64,000 nucleotides of DNA from positions 124,001 through 188,000 of the forward strand of contig NZ_VEDF01000006.1 in the NCBI RefSeq assembly GCF_007677725.1, read 5' to 3'. The notes beneath the pieces are model-generated. The model saw only the letters and a list, made by a program, of their open reading frames with translations, was not told where the DNA came from and made no database searches. The stretch comes from Pseudomonas sp. URMO17WK12:I11. GTDB lineage: Bacteria > Pseudomonadota > Gammaproteobacteria > Pseudomonadales > Pseudomonadaceae. Of the stretch, positions 21,612 through 32,166 are shown in pieces. Made by a program: the position numbers and the translations under genes. Position 1 is the stretch's first letter. Each line of letters starts with the position of its first letter.

Positions 21612-21896
21612 ATGTTCCAGGTCAACGAGTACTTCAACGGCAGCGTCAAATCGATCGCCTTCGCAGGCGAGCAAGGCCCTGCCACGGTCGGTGTCATGGC
21701 CCCGGGCGAATACGAGTTCGGTACCGCCAAGCGCGAAATCATGCACGTCGTGGCCGGTGCGCTGACCGTCAAGCTGCCAGGCAGCGACAGCTGGGAAACC
21801 TTCACCAGCGGCGCCTCGTTCAATGTCCCGGCCGAGAGCAAGTTCCAGCTGCAGGTGAAGGTCGACACCGCCTACCTGTGCGAGTACGTCGACTAA
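21612..21896 (+). CDS. ppnP: Pyrimidine/purine nucleoside phosphorylase PpnP (YaiE, DUF1255)
   Basis: A 94-residue small cupin-like protein. The pattern [14 protein letters not shown] at the start, [29 protein letters not shown] and [13 protein letters not shown] matches the YaiE/PpnP family, which reversibly splits purine and pyrimidine nucleosides with phosphate. The length is typical (94 in E. coli). A good AGGAG ribosome site precedes the ATG. It stands alone, 77 bp after the exonuclease gene, and converges on the hydrolase gene with a strong hairpin between them. Confidence 0.92.
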   Translation: MFQVNEYFNGSVKSIAFAGEQGPATVGVMAPGEYEFGTAKREIMHVVAGALTVKLPGSDSWETFTSGASFNVPAESKFQLQVKVDTAYLCEYVD

Positions 21897-21909
21897 GCAC
21901 CGGCGTTAG

Positions 21910-21945
21910 CGGCTTCTTCGCCGCACGCGCCTTGCGAAGAAGCCG
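21910..21945. terminator. Bidirectional hairpin between ppnP and the hydrolase gene
   Basis: CGGCTTCTTCGC (21910-21921) and GCGAAGAAGCCG (21934-21945) form a perfect 12-pair stem with a 12-base loop, in the 52-bp gap between two convergent genes. It also resembles the REP-like hairpins common in P. putida. Confidence 0.65.
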
Positions 21946-21948
21946 GCA

Positions 21949-22641
21949 TCATTGCCCAAGAAACCGCGCGACCTGCTCAGCCGCCGCCTGCAGATGCTGC
22001 TCATGGCTGAACCCCGAGGCCTTCAACGGCTTCAGATCGTGATCTCCCGCCACCAACCAGCTGACCTCGATGGACGCCGACAGCGCATACTGCTGCACGG
22101 TTTCGCGGTTACCCAGCGCGTCGCGCTCGCCCTGAACGATCAGCGTGGGGGTGCGCAGCTCAGCCAGGTGTTCGACCCGCGGCTTCTCGGGTTTGCCCGC
22201 GGCGTAGAACGGATAGCCCAGGCACACCAGGGCATCGGCCTGCAACGTGTCGGCCAGCAGACTGGCCATGCGCCCGCCCATGGACTTGCCGCCAATGGCC
22301 AGCTTGCCCGTGACCAATGGTCGCACTTGGGCATACACCTCACGCCAGCATTCGAGCAGCACCTGCTGCGGATTCGGCGGGCGCTTGCCGCCTCCATGGC
22401 GCCGCTGGGCCATGTATGGAAACTCGAAGCGCACCACGCCAACCCCAAGCGCCGCCAGCCTTAGCGCCATTTCCGCCATGAACCCGCTGTCCATCGGCGC
22501 ACCCGCGCCATGGGCCAGGATCAGGCACGGTTGCGCGCCATTGGCTGCCGGTGCGGCAGGCGGATCGCAATGCAAGCCTGGGACATTTCCGACTTGCGCC
22601 CATTGATCCCCGTCAATACCGGCACTTTGCCCTTCTCTCAT
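21949..22641 (-). CDS. Alpha/beta hydrolase of the KANL3/Tex30-like family
   Basis: A 230-residue cytoplasmic hydrolase. Visible motifs: [15 protein letters not shown] (oxyanion loop with HGAG), the nucleophile elbow [34 protein letters not shown] with the likely acid Asp, and VAGDHDLKP with the catalytic His. The substrate is unknown. The ATG at 22641 is supported by GAGG on the minus strand. The Anr box of the neighbouring ccoN (22603-22616) lies inside codons 9-13 of this gene, so Anr binding could also affect its transcription. Confidence 0.8.
   Translation of the reverse strand: MREGQSAGIDGDQWAQVGNVPGLHCDPPAAPAANGAQPCLILAHGAGAPMDSGFMAEMALRLAALGVGVVRFEFPYMAQRRHGGGKRPPNPQQVLLECWREVYAQVRPLVTGKLAIGGKSMGGRMASLLADTLQADALVCLGYPFYAAGKPEKPRVEHLAELRTPTLIVQGERDALGNRETVQQYALSASIEVSWLVAGDHDLKPLKASGFSHEQHLQAAAEQVARFLGQ
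22603..22616 (+). promoter_or_regulatory. Anr box upstream of the first ccoN
   Basis: TTGAT-CCCC-GTCAA matches the Anr/FNR consensus TTGAT-N4-ATCAA at nine of ten defined positions. It is centred 82 bp before the ccoN start; with the usual -41.5 position transcription would begin near 22651. Confidence 0.75.
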
Positions 22642-22691
22642 TCTTGCCTCGCTTCAAAGCCTGCCAAATAACCGTGGATGGGAACCCATAC

Positions 22692-24116
<1,425 letters not shown>

Positions 24117-24129
24117 GGAGATCCGCCTG

Positions 24130-24738
24130 ATGAAACATGAAGTCATCGAGAAGAACGTCGGCCTGCTGGCCTTGCTGATGGTGTTGGCCGTCAGCATCGG
24201 CGGCCTGACGCAGATCGTCCCGCTGTTTTTCCAGGACGTCACCAACACGCCCGTCGAGGGCATGAAGCCCTACACCGCGCTGCAACTCGAAGGCCGCGAT
24301 ATCTACATTCGCGAAGGCTGCGTGGGCTGCCACTCGCAGATGATCCGCCCGTTCCGCGCCGAGACCGAGCGCTATGGCCATTACTCGGTGGCCGGCGAAA
24401 GCGTCTGGGACCACCCGTTCCTGTGGGGCTCCAAACGCACCGGGCCAGACCTGGCACGGGTGGGCGGGCGTTACTCGGACGACTGGCACCGTGCGCACCT
24501 GTACAACCCGCGCAACGTAGTGCCCGAGTCGAAGATGCCGGCCTACCCCTGGCTGGTGGCGGACAAAGTCGACAACAGCCATACCGACGCCAAGATGCGC
24601 GCGCTGCGCACCCTGGGCGTGCCGTACAGCGACGAGGACATCGCCGGCGCCCGCGAGGCGGTCAGCGGCAAGACCGAGATGGACGCCCTGGTCGCCTATC
24701 TGCAGGTGCTCGGCACCGCGATCAAGAACAAGAGGTAA
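24130..24738 (+). CDS. ccoO: Cytochrome cbb3 oxidase monohaem subunit CcoO (first operon)
   Basis: A 202-residue membrane-anchored cytochrome c. One N-terminal helix (about residues 9-30) anchors it; the single haem site is CVGCH in [14 protein letters not shown], and the distal methionine is in the SKMPAYPW loop. CcoO passes electrons from CcoP to CcoN. A GGAG ribosome site precedes the ATG, 13 bases after ccoN. Nearly all of the haem-site region is identical in DNA to the second copy at 27599. Confidence 0.97.
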   Translation: MKHEVIEKNVGLLALLMVLAVSIGGLTQIVPLFFQDVTNTPVEGMKPYTALQLEGRDIYIREGCVGCHSQMIRPFRAETERYGHYSVAGESVWDHPFLWGSKRTGPDLARVGGRYSDDWHRAHLYNPRNVVPESKMPAYPWLVADKVDNSHTDAKMRALRTLGVPYSDEDIAGAREAVSGKTEMDALVAYLQVLGTAIKNKR

Positions 24739-24744
24739 CTGACG

Positions 24745-24951
24745 ATGGAACTGGACATCGGCATGATCCGCGGCCTCGGCACCCTGGTGGTACTGGTCGC
24801 GTTCATCGGCCTCTCACTGTGGGTGTGCAACCGTCGCCGCGACAATGACTTCGCCGAGGCACGGCTGCTGCCGTTCGTCGACGATCGCCTGCCCCCCGCC
24901 GGGCAGGATCCTGCTGGGATGACTGCTGCTGTTAGGAGCGACGCACCATGA
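24745..24951 (+). CDS. ccoQ: Cytochrome cbb3 oxidase small subunit CcoQ (first operon)
   Basis: A 68-residue one-helix protein: [26 protein letters not shown] followed by a basic NRRRDND and a proline-rich tail. CcoQ stabilises the cbb3 complex. Its stop overlaps the ccoP start by four bases. The C-terminal tail is longer and different from the second copy, which ends in KASGSKQQ. Confidence 0.9.
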   Translation: MELDIGMIRGLGTLVVLVAFIGLSLWVCNRRRDNDFAEARLLPFVDDRLPPAGQDPAGMTAAVRSDAP

Positions 24952-25886
24952 CCACCTTCTGGAGTATCTATATCAGCGTGCTGACCATCGGCAGCCTGAT
25001 CGGCCTGACCTGGCTGCTGCTGTCGACGCGCAAGGGCCAGAGCCACAGCACCACCGATCAGACCATGGGCCATAGCTTCGACGGCATCGAGGAATACGAC
25101 AACCCGCTGCCAAAGTGGTGGTTCTGGCTGTTCGTCGGCACCTTGGTATTCGGCGCGGGTTACCTGGTGCTGTACCCCGGCCTGGGTAACTGGAAGGGCC
25201 TGCTGCCCGGTTATGAGAACGGCTGGACCGGCGCCAACGAATGGCAGAAGGAAATGGACAAGGCCGAGGCCAAGTTCGGCCCGATCTTCGCCAAGTACGC
25301 GGCCATGCCTGTCGAAGAGGTGGCCAAGGACCCGCAGGCGCTGAAGATGGGCAGCCGTCTGTTCGCCTCCAACTGCGCGGTCTGTCACGGCTCCGACGCC
25401 AAGGGCGCCTACGGCTTTCCCAACCTGACCGACCGGGACTGGCGCTGGGGTGGCGAACCGGAAACGATCAAGGCCTCGATCATGAACGGCCGCCATGGCG
25501 TGATGCCGGCATGGGCCGACGTGATCGGCGAGCAAGGGGTTGCCGACGTCGCGGCCTACCTGCTGGTCAACCTCGATGGCCGCAGCCTGCCCGAGGGCGC
25601 CAAGGCCGACGCCGAGCACGGCAGGGCGATCTTTGCCAGCAACTGCGTAGCCTGTCACGGCCCTGAAGGCAAAGGCACGCCCGCCATGGGTGCACCCGAC
25701 CTGACCCACCCGGGCGCCTTCATCTACGGCTCGAGCTTCGCCCAGTTGCAGCAGACCATCCGCTACGGCCGCCAGGGGCAGATGCCAGCCCAGGCCGAGA
25801 TTCAAGGCAACGACAAGGTGCATCTGCTGGCCGCTTACGTGTACAGCCTGTCGCAGGAGGCCGACACCCGCAACGTTCAGCGTTAA
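24948..25886 (+). CDS. ccoP: Cytochrome cbb3 oxidase dihaem subunit CcoP (first operon)
   Basis: A 312-residue dihaem cytochrome c. Two N-terminal helices (about residues 5-25 and 55-78) are followed by two c-type domains with CAVCH (residues near 144) and CVACH (near 233), each with a downstream methionine region. It accepts electrons from soluble cytochromes and passes them to CcoO. It lacks the roughly 14-residue insert ([11 protein letters not shown] region) found after PGYS/PGYE in the second copy, a usable marker between the two isoforms. Confidence 0.97.
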   Translation: MTTFWSIYISVLTIGSLIGLTWLLLSTRKGQSHSTTDQTMGHSFDGIEEYDNPLPKWWFWLFVGTLVFGAGYLVLYPGLGNWKGLLPGYENGWTGANEWQKEMDKAEAKFGPIFAKYAAMPVEEVAKDPQALKMGSRLFASNCAVCHGSDAKGAYGFPNLTDRDWRWGGEPETIKASIMNGRHGVMPAWADVIGEQGVADVAAYLLVNLDGRSLPEGAKADAEHGRAIFASNCVACHGPEGKGTPAMGAPDLTHPGAFIYGSSFAQLQQTIRYGRQGQMPAQAEIQGNDKVHLLAAYVYSLSQEADTRNVQR

Positions 25887-25893
25887 CCCCGCC

Positions 25894-25912
25894 GGGGCCG
25901 CCTCGCGGCCCC
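25894..25912 (+). terminator. Terminator after the first cco operon
   Basis: GGGGCCG-CCTCG-CGGCCCC forms a seven-pair stem eight bases after the ccoP stop, followed by GCTTTGCT. The T tract is weak. Confidence 0.6.
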
Positions 25913-26100
25913 GCTTTGCTGCCCGCCCCTAACCGCCCCTTCTTGCCTCCCCTGCGAACCTAACTAAGCTTGTTGCCACAGTGCGCCTGCCAGCGGCGAG
26001 GCGTAGCCGTGTTGGTGTATCGCTCGTCGCCAGCGGCAAAAAAAAGCTTGACCGATCGATCAGAAAAAGGCGAAAAACGGTACACATAACAAATATTTAT

Positions 26101-26110
26101 TTGTGTACAA
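26101..26110. promoter_or_regulatory. TTGT-N2-ACAA dyad in the second ccoN promoter region
   Basis: TTGTGTACAA lies 47 bp before the second ccoN start and overlaps a possible -10 (TACAAT, 26106-26111). It sits at the right end of a larger inverted repeat (GTACACA at 26080, TGTGTAC at 26102). The same ten bases, read on the other strand, recur in the purine island. No Anr box is seen in this gap. Confidence 0.4.
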
Positions 26111-26156
26111 TCGCGACAGCCAAACCAACAAGAACATAAAACCGTGGAACCTTAGC

Positions 26157-27599
26157 ATGAGCACAGCTATCAGTCCGACTGCTTATAACTATAAGGTCGT
26201 CCGCCAGTTCGCCATCATGACGGTGGTCTGGGGGATCCTTGGCATGGGCCTGGGCGTCTTCATCGCCTCGCAGCTGGTGTGGCCGCAACTGAACCTGGAC
26301 CTGCCCTGGACCAGCTTCGGTCGCCTGCGTCCGCTGCACACCAACCTGGTGATCTTCGCCTTCGGCGGCTGTGCGCTGTTCGGCACCAGCTACTACGTGG
26401 TCCAGCGCACCTGTCAGACACGGCTGATTTCCGACAGCATGGCGGCGTTCACCTTCTGGGGCTGGCAAGCGGTGATCGTCGGCGCCTTGATCACCCTGCC
26501 GATGGGTTACACCACCACCAAGGAGTACGCCGAGCTGGAATGGCCGCTGGCGATCCTGCTGGCCATCGTCTGGATCACCTACGCCATGGTGTTCTTCGGC
26601 ACCATCGTCAAGCGCAAGACCAAGCACATCTATGTCGGCAACTGGTTCTACGGCGCCTTCATCGTGGTGACCGCGATGCTGCACATCGTCAACCATATCT
26701 CGTTGCCGGTGAGCCTGTTCAAGTCCTATTCGGCCTACGCCGGCGCCACTGACGCGATGATCCAGTGGTGGTACGGCCACAACGCCGTGGGCTTCTTCCT
26801 GACCACGGGCTTCCTGGGCATGATGTACTACTTCGTGCCCAAGCAGGCCGAGCGGCCGATCTACTCCTATCGGCTGTCGATCGTGCATTTCTGGGCGCTG
26901 ATCACCCTGTACATCTGGGCCGGCCCCCACCACCTGCACTACACCGCCCTGCCCGACTGGGCCCAGTCGTTGGGCATGGTGATGTCGATCATCCTTCTGG
27001 CACCGAGCTGGGGCGGCATGATCAACGGCATGATGACCCTCTCCGGTGCCTGGCACAAACTGCGCACCGACCCGATCCTGCGCTTTCTGGTGGTGTCGCT
27101 GGCCTTCTACGGCATGTCCACCTTCGAAGGCCCGATGATGGCCATCAAGACGGTCAACGCCCTCTCCCACTACACCGACTGGACCATCGGCCACGTGCAC
27201 GCAGGCGCCCTGGGCTGGGTGGCGATGATCTCGATCGGTGCGGTGTACCACATGATCCCGCGCCTGTATGGCCGCGAGCAGATGCACAGCATCGGCCTGA
27301 TTAACGCACACTTCTGGCTGGCGACCATCGGCACCGTGCTGTACATCGCTTCGATGTGGGTCAATGGCATCACCCAAGGCCTGATGTGGCGCGCCATCAA
27401 CGATGACGGCACGCTCACCTACTCCTTCGTCGAGGCGCTGCAGGCCAGCCATCCTGGCTATATCGTGCGCGCCGTCGGCGGTGCGTTCTTTGCCAGCGGC
27501 ATGCTGCTGATGGCCTACAACGTGTTGCGCACGGTGCGTGCCGCCAACCCGCAAGAGGCTGAACAAGCCGCCAAGATCGTCGTCGTGGGAGCGCACTGA
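26157..27599 (+). CDS. ccoN: Cytochrome cbb3 oxidase catalytic subunit CcoN (second operon)
   Basis: A 480-residue paralogue of the CcoN at 22692 with all haem and CuB ligand motifs ([38 protein letters not shown]). It matches the cco-1 operon of P. aeruginosa, which is expressed at all oxygen levels; consistent with this, no Anr box is visible upstream. The ATG at 26157 is chosen because it gives the normal N-terminus [14 protein letters not shown]; a longer frame from 26103 starts inside the promoter. The stop overlaps the ccoO start (TGATG). Confidence 0.97.
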   Translation: MSTAISPTAYNYKVVRQFAIMTVVWGILGMGLGVFIASQLVWPQLNLDLPWTSFGRLRPLHTNLVIFAFGGCALFGTSYYVVQRTCQTRLISDSMAAFTFWGWQAVIVGALITLPMGYTTTKEYAELEWPLAILLAIVWITYAMVFFGTIVKRKTKHIYVGNWFYGAFIVVTAMLHIVNHISLPVSLFKSYSAYAGATDAMIQWWYGHNAVGFFLTTGFLGMMYYFVPKQAERPIYSYRLSIVHFWALITLYIWAGPHHLHYTALPDWAQSLGMVMSIILLAPSWGGMINGMMTLSGAWHKLRTDPILRFLVVSLAFYGMSTFEGPMMAIKTVNALSHYTDWTIGHVHAGALGWVAMISIGAVYHMIPRLYGREQMHSIGLINAHFWLATIGTVLYIASMWVNGITQGLMWRAINDDGTLTYSFVEALQASHPGYIVRAVGGAFFASGMLLMAYNVLRTVRAANPQEAEQAAKIVVVGAH

Positions 27600-28207
27600 T
27601 GAAGCATGAAGCCGTCGAGAAGAACATCGGCCTGCTGGCCTTCTTCATGGTCATCGCCGTCAGCATCGGTGGCCTGACCCAGATCGTCCCGCTGTTTTTC
27701 CAGGACGTGACCAACAAACCGGTCGAAGGCATGAAGCCGCGCACCGCACTGGAGGTCGAAGGCCGCGACATCTATATCCGCGAAGGCTGCGTGGGCTGCC
27801 ACTCGCAGATGATCCGCCCGTTCCGCGCCGAAACCGAGCGCTACGGGCATTACTCGGTCGCTGGTGAAAGCGTCTGGGATCACCCGTTCCTGTGGGGCTC
27901 CAAACGTACAGGGCCAGACCTTGCCCGGGTCGGCGGGCGCTATTCGGACGACTGGCACCGGGCGCACCTGTACAACCCGCGCAATGTCGTGCCGGAGTCG
28001 AAGATGCCGGCCTACCCCTGGTTGGTCGAGAACGCCCTCGATGGCAAGAACACGGCGAAAAAGCTCGAAGTGCTGCGCACCCTCGGCACCCCCTATACCG
28101 ATGCCGACATCGCCGGCGCGCGGGACGCGGTCAAGGGCAAGACCGAGATGGACGCCCTGGTGGCGTACTTGCAGGGTCTAGGCACCCTCATCAAGAGCAA
28201 ACGGTGA
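27599..28207 (+). CDS. ccoO: Cytochrome cbb3 oxidase monohaem subunit CcoO (second operon)
   Basis: A 202-residue paralogue of the first CcoO, same length, with the haem motif CVGCH and the SKMPAYPW loop. The main differences fall near residues 145-165 ([17 protein letters not shown] against [17 protein letters not shown]). It is translationally coupled to ccoN by a one-base overlap, unlike the first operon, where 13 bases separate them. Confidence 0.97.
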   Translation: MKHEAVEKNIGLLAFFMVIAVSIGGLTQIVPLFFQDVTNKPVEGMKPRTALEVEGRDIYIREGCVGCHSQMIRPFRAETERYGHYSVAGESVWDHPFLWGSKRTGPDLARVGGRYSDDWHRAHLYNPRNVVPESKMPAYPWLVENALDGKNTAKKLEVLRTLGTPYTDADIAGARDAVKGKTEMDALVAYLQGLGTLIKSKR

Positions 28208-28212
28208 CGCTG

Positions 28213-28404
28213 ATGGATATCGGGATGATTCGCGGCCTCGGCACCGTGGTGGTGATGGTGGCCTTCGTGGGCCTGGCCCTGTGGGTGTTCAGCCCGCGGC
28301 GCAAGAAAGACTTCGACGAAGCGACCCAGCTGCCTTTCGCGGATGATCCGCAGGACCGCAAGCACGTCGACAAAGCCAAAGCGTCTGGGAGCAAACAACA
28401 ATGA
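28213..28404 (+). CDS. ccoQ: Cytochrome cbb3 oxidase small subunit CcoQ (second operon)
   Basis: A 63-residue one-helix protein: [26 protein letters not shown], then [14 protein letters not shown]. The start at 28213 follows the ccoO stop by five bases, and the stop overlaps the ccoP start by four bases, the same layout as in the first operon. Confidence 0.9.
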   Translation: MDIGMIRGLGTVVVMVAFVGLALWVFSPRRKKDFDEATQLPFADDPQDRKHVDKAKASGSKQQ

Positions 28405-29381
28405 CAATCTTCTGGAGTCTGTACGTCACCGTCCTGACCCTGGGCACCATCTTCGCCCTGACCTGGCTGCTGCTGTCGACCCGCAAGGGCCAGCGTGAAG
28501 AGGCCACGGACGAAACCGTCGGGCATGCCTTCGACGGCATCGAGGAATACGACAACCCACTGCCAAAGTGGTGGTTCTGGCTGTTCATCGGCACCATCGT
28601 GTTCGCCCTGGGCTACCTGGTGCTGTACCCGGGCCTGGGTAACTGGAAGGGTATTTTGCCCGGCTACAGCTATGTCGATAACGACAAGCAGACCGAGTTC
28701 GGTGATGGCCAGGCCGGCTGGACCGGTGTCCACGAATGGGAAAAGGAAATGGCCAAGGCCCAGGCGCGCTTCGGCCCGATCTTCGCCAAGTTCGCCGCCA
28801 TGCCCATCGAAGAGGTGGCCAAGGATCCGCAGGCGCTGAAAATGGGCTCACGGCTGTTCGCCTCCAACTGCTCGGTGTGCCACGGCTCCGACGCCAAGGG
28901 CGCCTACGGCTTCCCTAACCTGACCGACAATGATTGGCGCTGGGGCGGTGAGCCGGAAACCATCAAGGCCTCGATCATGGGCGGCCGCCACGGCGTGATG
29001 CCGGCCTGGGGCGAAGTGCTGGGCGAACAAGGCGTGGCCGACGTGGCAGCCTTCGTCCTCAGTCAGCTCGATGGCCGCAGCCTGCCGGAGCACGCCAAAG
29101 CCGATGCAGCCAATGGCCAGAAGCTGTTCGCGGCCAACTGCGTGGCCTGCCATGGCCCCGAGGGCAAAGGTACACCCGCGATGGGTGCGCCGAACCTGAC
29201 CCACCCACAGGCGTTCATCTACGGTTCGAGCTTCGCCCAGCTGCAGCAGACCATCCGCTACGGCCGCCAGGGCCAGATGCCGGCCCAGGAGCAGTTGCAA
29301 GGCAACGACAAAGTGCATTTGCTCGCCGCCTACGTCTACAGCCTGTCGCAGCAGCCGGCAGCCACCACCGCAGGCCAGTGA
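28401..29381 (+). CDS. ccoP: Cytochrome cbb3 oxidase dihaem subunit CcoP (second operon)
   Basis: A 326-residue dihaem cytochrome c with two N-terminal helices and haem sites CSVCH and CVACH. Compared with the first CcoP it carries an acidic insert ([16 protein letters not shown]) between the second helix and the first haem domain, and ends in a short Pro/Ala/Thr tail. It is the last gene of this oxidase operon; the metallophosphoesterase follows after 144 bp. Confidence 0.97.
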   Translation: MTIFWSLYVTVLTLGTIFALTWLLLSTRKGQREEATDETVGHAFDGIEEYDNPLPKWWFWLFIGTIVFALGYLVLYPGLGNWKGILPGYSYVDNDKQTEFGDGQAGWTGVHEWEKEMAKAQARFGPIFAKFAAMPIEEVAKDPQALKMGSRLFASNCSVCHGSDAKGAYGFPNLTDNDWRWGGEPETIKASIMGGRHGVMPAWGEVLGEQGVADVAAFVLSQLDGRSLPEHAKADAANGQKLFAANCVACHGPEGKGTPAMGAPNLTHPQAFIYGSSFAQLQQTIRYGRQGQMPAQEQLQGNDKVHLLAAYVYSLSQQPAATTAGQ

Positions 29382-29486
29382 TTGATCAGCAACGGCTACG
29401 CTGGCGAGTGGGCAGGCCGTTGTCCGCTTACCCAGACTGGAAGCAGTGCAGCGTGCCGCGCGCGCAGTCCTTCGGCAATGCTCCGT

Positions 29487-29507
29487 GAACAGGCAGCCCG
29501 CCTGTTC
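29487..29507 (+). other. Perfect hairpin ahead of the metallophosphoesterase gene
   Basis: Arms GAACAGGC (29487-29494) and GCCTGTTC (29500-29507) with loop AGCCC touch the ATG at 29508. It could end ccoP transcription or hide the ribosome site of the next gene. No T tract follows. Confidence 0.5.
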
Positions 29508-29525
29508 ATGGAGACACTCGAAGCG

Positions 29526-30509
29526 ATGACTACCTCTATCTATCCCGATGCCCTGCCCGCCAAACAGCCCGGACATTTCGGTAATCGAGGCACACCCAGA
29601 GCCTTTGTATTCGCATCAGATCCGCAGTACCCGTGGACGCCTGCCAGCGACGATGGCCTGGAACAAACCAGCGCCGAGCGTGACCGTGAGTCGCGGCAGT
29701 TGATCGAGCAGCAGTACGCGAGCATTGCGCAATACCGTGCCAGCCGAGGCGGCAACGCCATCCCGGTGATGATCAACGGCGACATGACCGCCTTTGGCCA
29801 CGACTGGCAACGCAAGGTGTTATACCCGATCCTGCGCGAGCATCTGCAGGAAAACTACTACTTCGGCTTGGGCAATCATGACTACAAGAACAACATCAAC
29901 GACACCTTGAACGATGGCGCCGCCCGCGACAGCGTGCTCGCCCTGATCGATCATCACAAGGAGCGGGCCGATGCGATGCAACTACACATCGCCCGGGGCG
30001 CCGATGAAATCCGCTATGAGGGCTCTCTGGCCTACAGCGTCAGCTTTGGCAGGGTGCGGCTGATTCAGCTGAACAACGAGCCGACCTACCGCGTGACGTT
30101 CAACAGCGGTCTGCTCGCACAGCGCGCCCGCTTCGTCATCACAGATGCGCTGGACTGGCTGGAATCGCAGCTCCAGGAAAGCTACGAACATGGCCAGGTG
30201 CTGCTGCTGAATCTGCATCAACATGATCAGTGGCACGGTAGCAAGGAGCAGCAGCAGCGTTTCAAGGCCATGGTCGAGCATTACCAGGTCAATGCCGTAT
30301 TTGCTGGTCATTATCACAAGGAAGCGGGCCGCTGTTCCTTCGCTGTCGGCCACTACGGCAACGTGCCGGTGTACCTGAGCGGGTCTGCCTCACAGCGCAC
30401 CTACCTGCTGGCCGAGCTGGACGACCACGCCGAATTTCTCAGCATCAAGCTGGCCAGCGACAATGACTGGGCCGCCGCGCCGCAAATAGGCCGAATCAAG
30501 CTTTACTGA
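29526..30509 (+). CDS. Calcineurin-like metallophosphoesterase of unknown substrate
   Basis: About 327 residues from the ATG at 29526. The five metal-binding motifs of the fold are present: FASDPQY (D-x-H with Gln for His), NGDMTAFG (GD), GLGNHDY (GNHD), LNLHQHDQW (metal His) and FAGHYHKEAGR (GHxH). This predicts a two-metal phosphodiesterase or phosphatase. No signal peptide is seen, so it is probably cytoplasmic. It sits between the second cco operon and ccoG, where P. aeruginosa has no gene, and I know no link to oxidase assembly. The start is uncertain: an ATG at 29508 directly abuts a hairpin, the one at 29526 lacks a strong ribosome site, and the frame is open further upstream to 29382. 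Codons such as ATA and TTA hint at slightly different codon use from its neighbours. Confidence 0.75.
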   Translation: MTTSIYPDALPAKQPGHFGNRGTPRAFVFASDPQYPWTPASDDGLEQTSAERDRESRQLIEQQYASIAQYRASRGGNAIPVMINGDMTAFGHDWQRKVLYPILREHLQENYYFGLGNHDYKNNINDTLNDGAARDSVLALIDHHKERADAMQLHIARGADEIRYEGSLAYSVSFGRVRLIQLNNEPTYRVTFNSGLLAQRARFVITDALDWLESQLQESYEHGQVLLLNLHQHDQWHGSKEQQQRFKAMVEHYQVNAVFAGHYHKEAGRCSFAVGHYGNVPVYLSGSASQRTYLLAELDDHAEFLSIKLASDNDWAAAPQIGRIKLY

Positions 30510-30551
30510 GCGCGCTGGCCGCTGCCTGACAGGCGCTTAGCGGCCTGTCAA

Positions 30552-30565
30552 TTGACCTGCGTCAA
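30552..30565 (+). promoter_or_regulatory. Anr box upstream of ccoG
   Basis: TTGAC-CTGC-GTCAA is a symmetric match to TTGAT-N4-ATCAA with eight of ten defined bases. It is 167 bp before the ccoG start, so transcription from it would begin near 30600 and leave a leader of about 130 bases. Confidence 0.6.
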
Positions 30566-30732
30566 GGCGCACGCGCTTACAGCAAAATGCATTCGGCACC
30601 AATGCGACTGAATGCCGCACTGCAACTTGGAGCGACCTGACAGGCGTATCATGCCCGCAGGCGCCAGCTTGATACGACCGCGGCCGGCATGTACTGGCCG
30701 CGGCAGTTTTTCCACTGCCGTGGGACTTGATG

Positions 30733-32148
30733 ATGAGCAAACACATTCCGGTACATGACGTTACCCCGCCTGCCAGCAATGGGAAGGAATCCGTCGATCT
30801 CTACGCCTCGCGCGAGAAAATCTATACCCGGGCTTTTACCGGCCTGTTCCGCCGCCTGCGCATGGTCGGCGGCGCGCTGCTGTTTCTGTTGTATTTCGGC
30901 ACCGTGTGGCTGAACTGGGGTGGCCATCAGGCGGTGTGGTGGAACCTGCCGGAGCGCAAGTTCTACATATTCGGCACCACCATCTGGCCGCAGGATTTCA
31001 TTTTGCTGTCGGGCCTGTTGATCGTCGCCGCCTTCGGCCTGTTCTTCATCACCGTGTTCGCCGGGCGCGTGTGGTGTGGTTACACCTGCCCGCAAAGCGT
31101 GTGGACCTGGATTTTCATGTGGTGCGAGAAAATCACCGAGGGTGATCGCAACCAACGCATCAAGCTCGACCGCGCCCCCATGAGCGGCAACAAGTTCGTG
31201 CGCAAGTTCGCCAAGCACAGCCTGTGGCTGCTGATTGGTTTCGTCACCGGCATGACCTTCGTCGGCTATTTCTCGCCGATTCGCGAGCTGGTCATCGAGT
31301 TCTTCACCGGCCAAGCCGATGGCTGGGCGTACTTCTGGGTCGGCTTCTTCACCCTGGCCACCTATGGCAATGCCGGTTGGCTGCGCGAACAAGTGTGCGT
31401 GCACATGTGCCCCTACGCGCGTTTTCAAAGCGTGATGTTCGACAAGGACACCTTGATCGTCTCCTACGACCCGCGCCGCGGTGAGGTGCGCGGGCCGCGC
31501 AAGAAAGGCGCCGACTACAAGGCTCAGGGCCTGGGTGACTGCATCGATTGCACCCTGTGCGTGCAGGTCTGCCCCACCGGTATCGACATCCGCGATGGCT
31601 TGCAGATCGAGTGCATCGGCTGCGCCGCCTGCATCGATGCCTGTGACAACGTCATGGACAAGATGCATTACCCCAAGGGCCTGATCAGCTACACCACCGA
31701 GCATAACCTCTCGGGGCAGAAGACCCACATGCTGCGGCCGCGCCTGATCGGCTACGCCGTGGTGCTGCTGGTGATGATCATCGCCCTGGCCACGGCCTTC
31801 GCTACCCGCTCGCTGGTCGGCTTCGACGTCAGCAAGGATCGCGTGCTGTACCGTGAGAACGCTCAAGGCTGGATCGAAAACGTCTACAGCCTCAAGGTCA
31901 TGAACAAGGACCAGCGCGACCACGTCTACGTGCTCGACGCCAGCGGCTTGCCGGGCTTGCGCCTCGACGGTCAGCGCGAGATCCGCGTCGCCGCCGGCGA
32001 TATCGTCAGCCTGCCGGTACAGCTCTCGGTTGCGCCCGAGCAGCTGCCCTCGACCACCAACGACATCACCTTCACCCTCAAGAGCGCGGACGACAGCGCT
32101 GCCGAGGTGCAAGCCCAGAGCCGTTTCATCGGCCCCCAGATCCGCTGA
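30733..32148 (+). CDS. ccoG: Cytochrome c oxidase accessory protein CcoG (FixG/RdxA), cupric reductase
   Basis: A 471-residue membrane iron-sulfur protein needed for cbb3 assembly; CcoG reduces Cu(II) to Cu(I) for copper insertion. Several N-terminal helices (residues about 35-105, 150-215) include the NapH-like WCGYTCPQSVW and VHMCPYARFQS cysteines. The ferredoxin part has CIDCTLCVQVCPTG and CIGCAACIDACD, two 4Fe-4S clusters. A further helix near 335-355 precedes a C-terminal Ig-like domain (DUF4451 type). Two adjacent ATGs exist (30730, 30733); I took the second for better spacing to GTGGGA. An Anr box lies upstream, and fixH follows after 18 bases. Confidence 0.95.
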   Translation: MSKHIPVHDVTPPASNGKESVDLYASREKIYTRAFTGLFRRLRMVGGALLFLLYFGTVWLNWGGHQAVWWNLPERKFYIFGTTIWPQDFILLSGLLIVAAFGLFFITVFAGRVWCGYTCPQSVWTWIFMWCEKITEGDRNQRIKLDRAPMSGNKFVRKFAKHSLWLLIGFVTGMTFVGYFSPIRELVIEFFTGQADGWAYFWVGFFTLATYGNAGWLREQVCVHMCPYARFQSVMFDKDTLIVSYDPRRGEVRGPRKKGADYKAQGLGDCIDCTLCVQVCPTGIDIRDGLQIECIGCAACIDACDNVMDKMHYPKGLISYTTEHNLSGQKTHMLRPRLIGYAVVLLVMIIALATAFATRSLVGFDVSKDRVLYRENAQGWIENVYSLKVMNKDQRDHVYVLDASGLPGLRLDGQREIRVAAGDIVSLPVQLSVAPEQLPSTTNDITFTLKSADDSAAEVQAQSRFIGPQIR

Positions 32149-32166
32149 CAGAGAGAAACCCTGAAC

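Noticed and set aside
26050..26063. TTGACCGATCGATCAG upstream of the second ccoN as an Anr box
   Set aside because: TTGA and TCAG are separated by eight bases, not the six required for TTGAT-N4-ATCAA, and the right half is imperfect.
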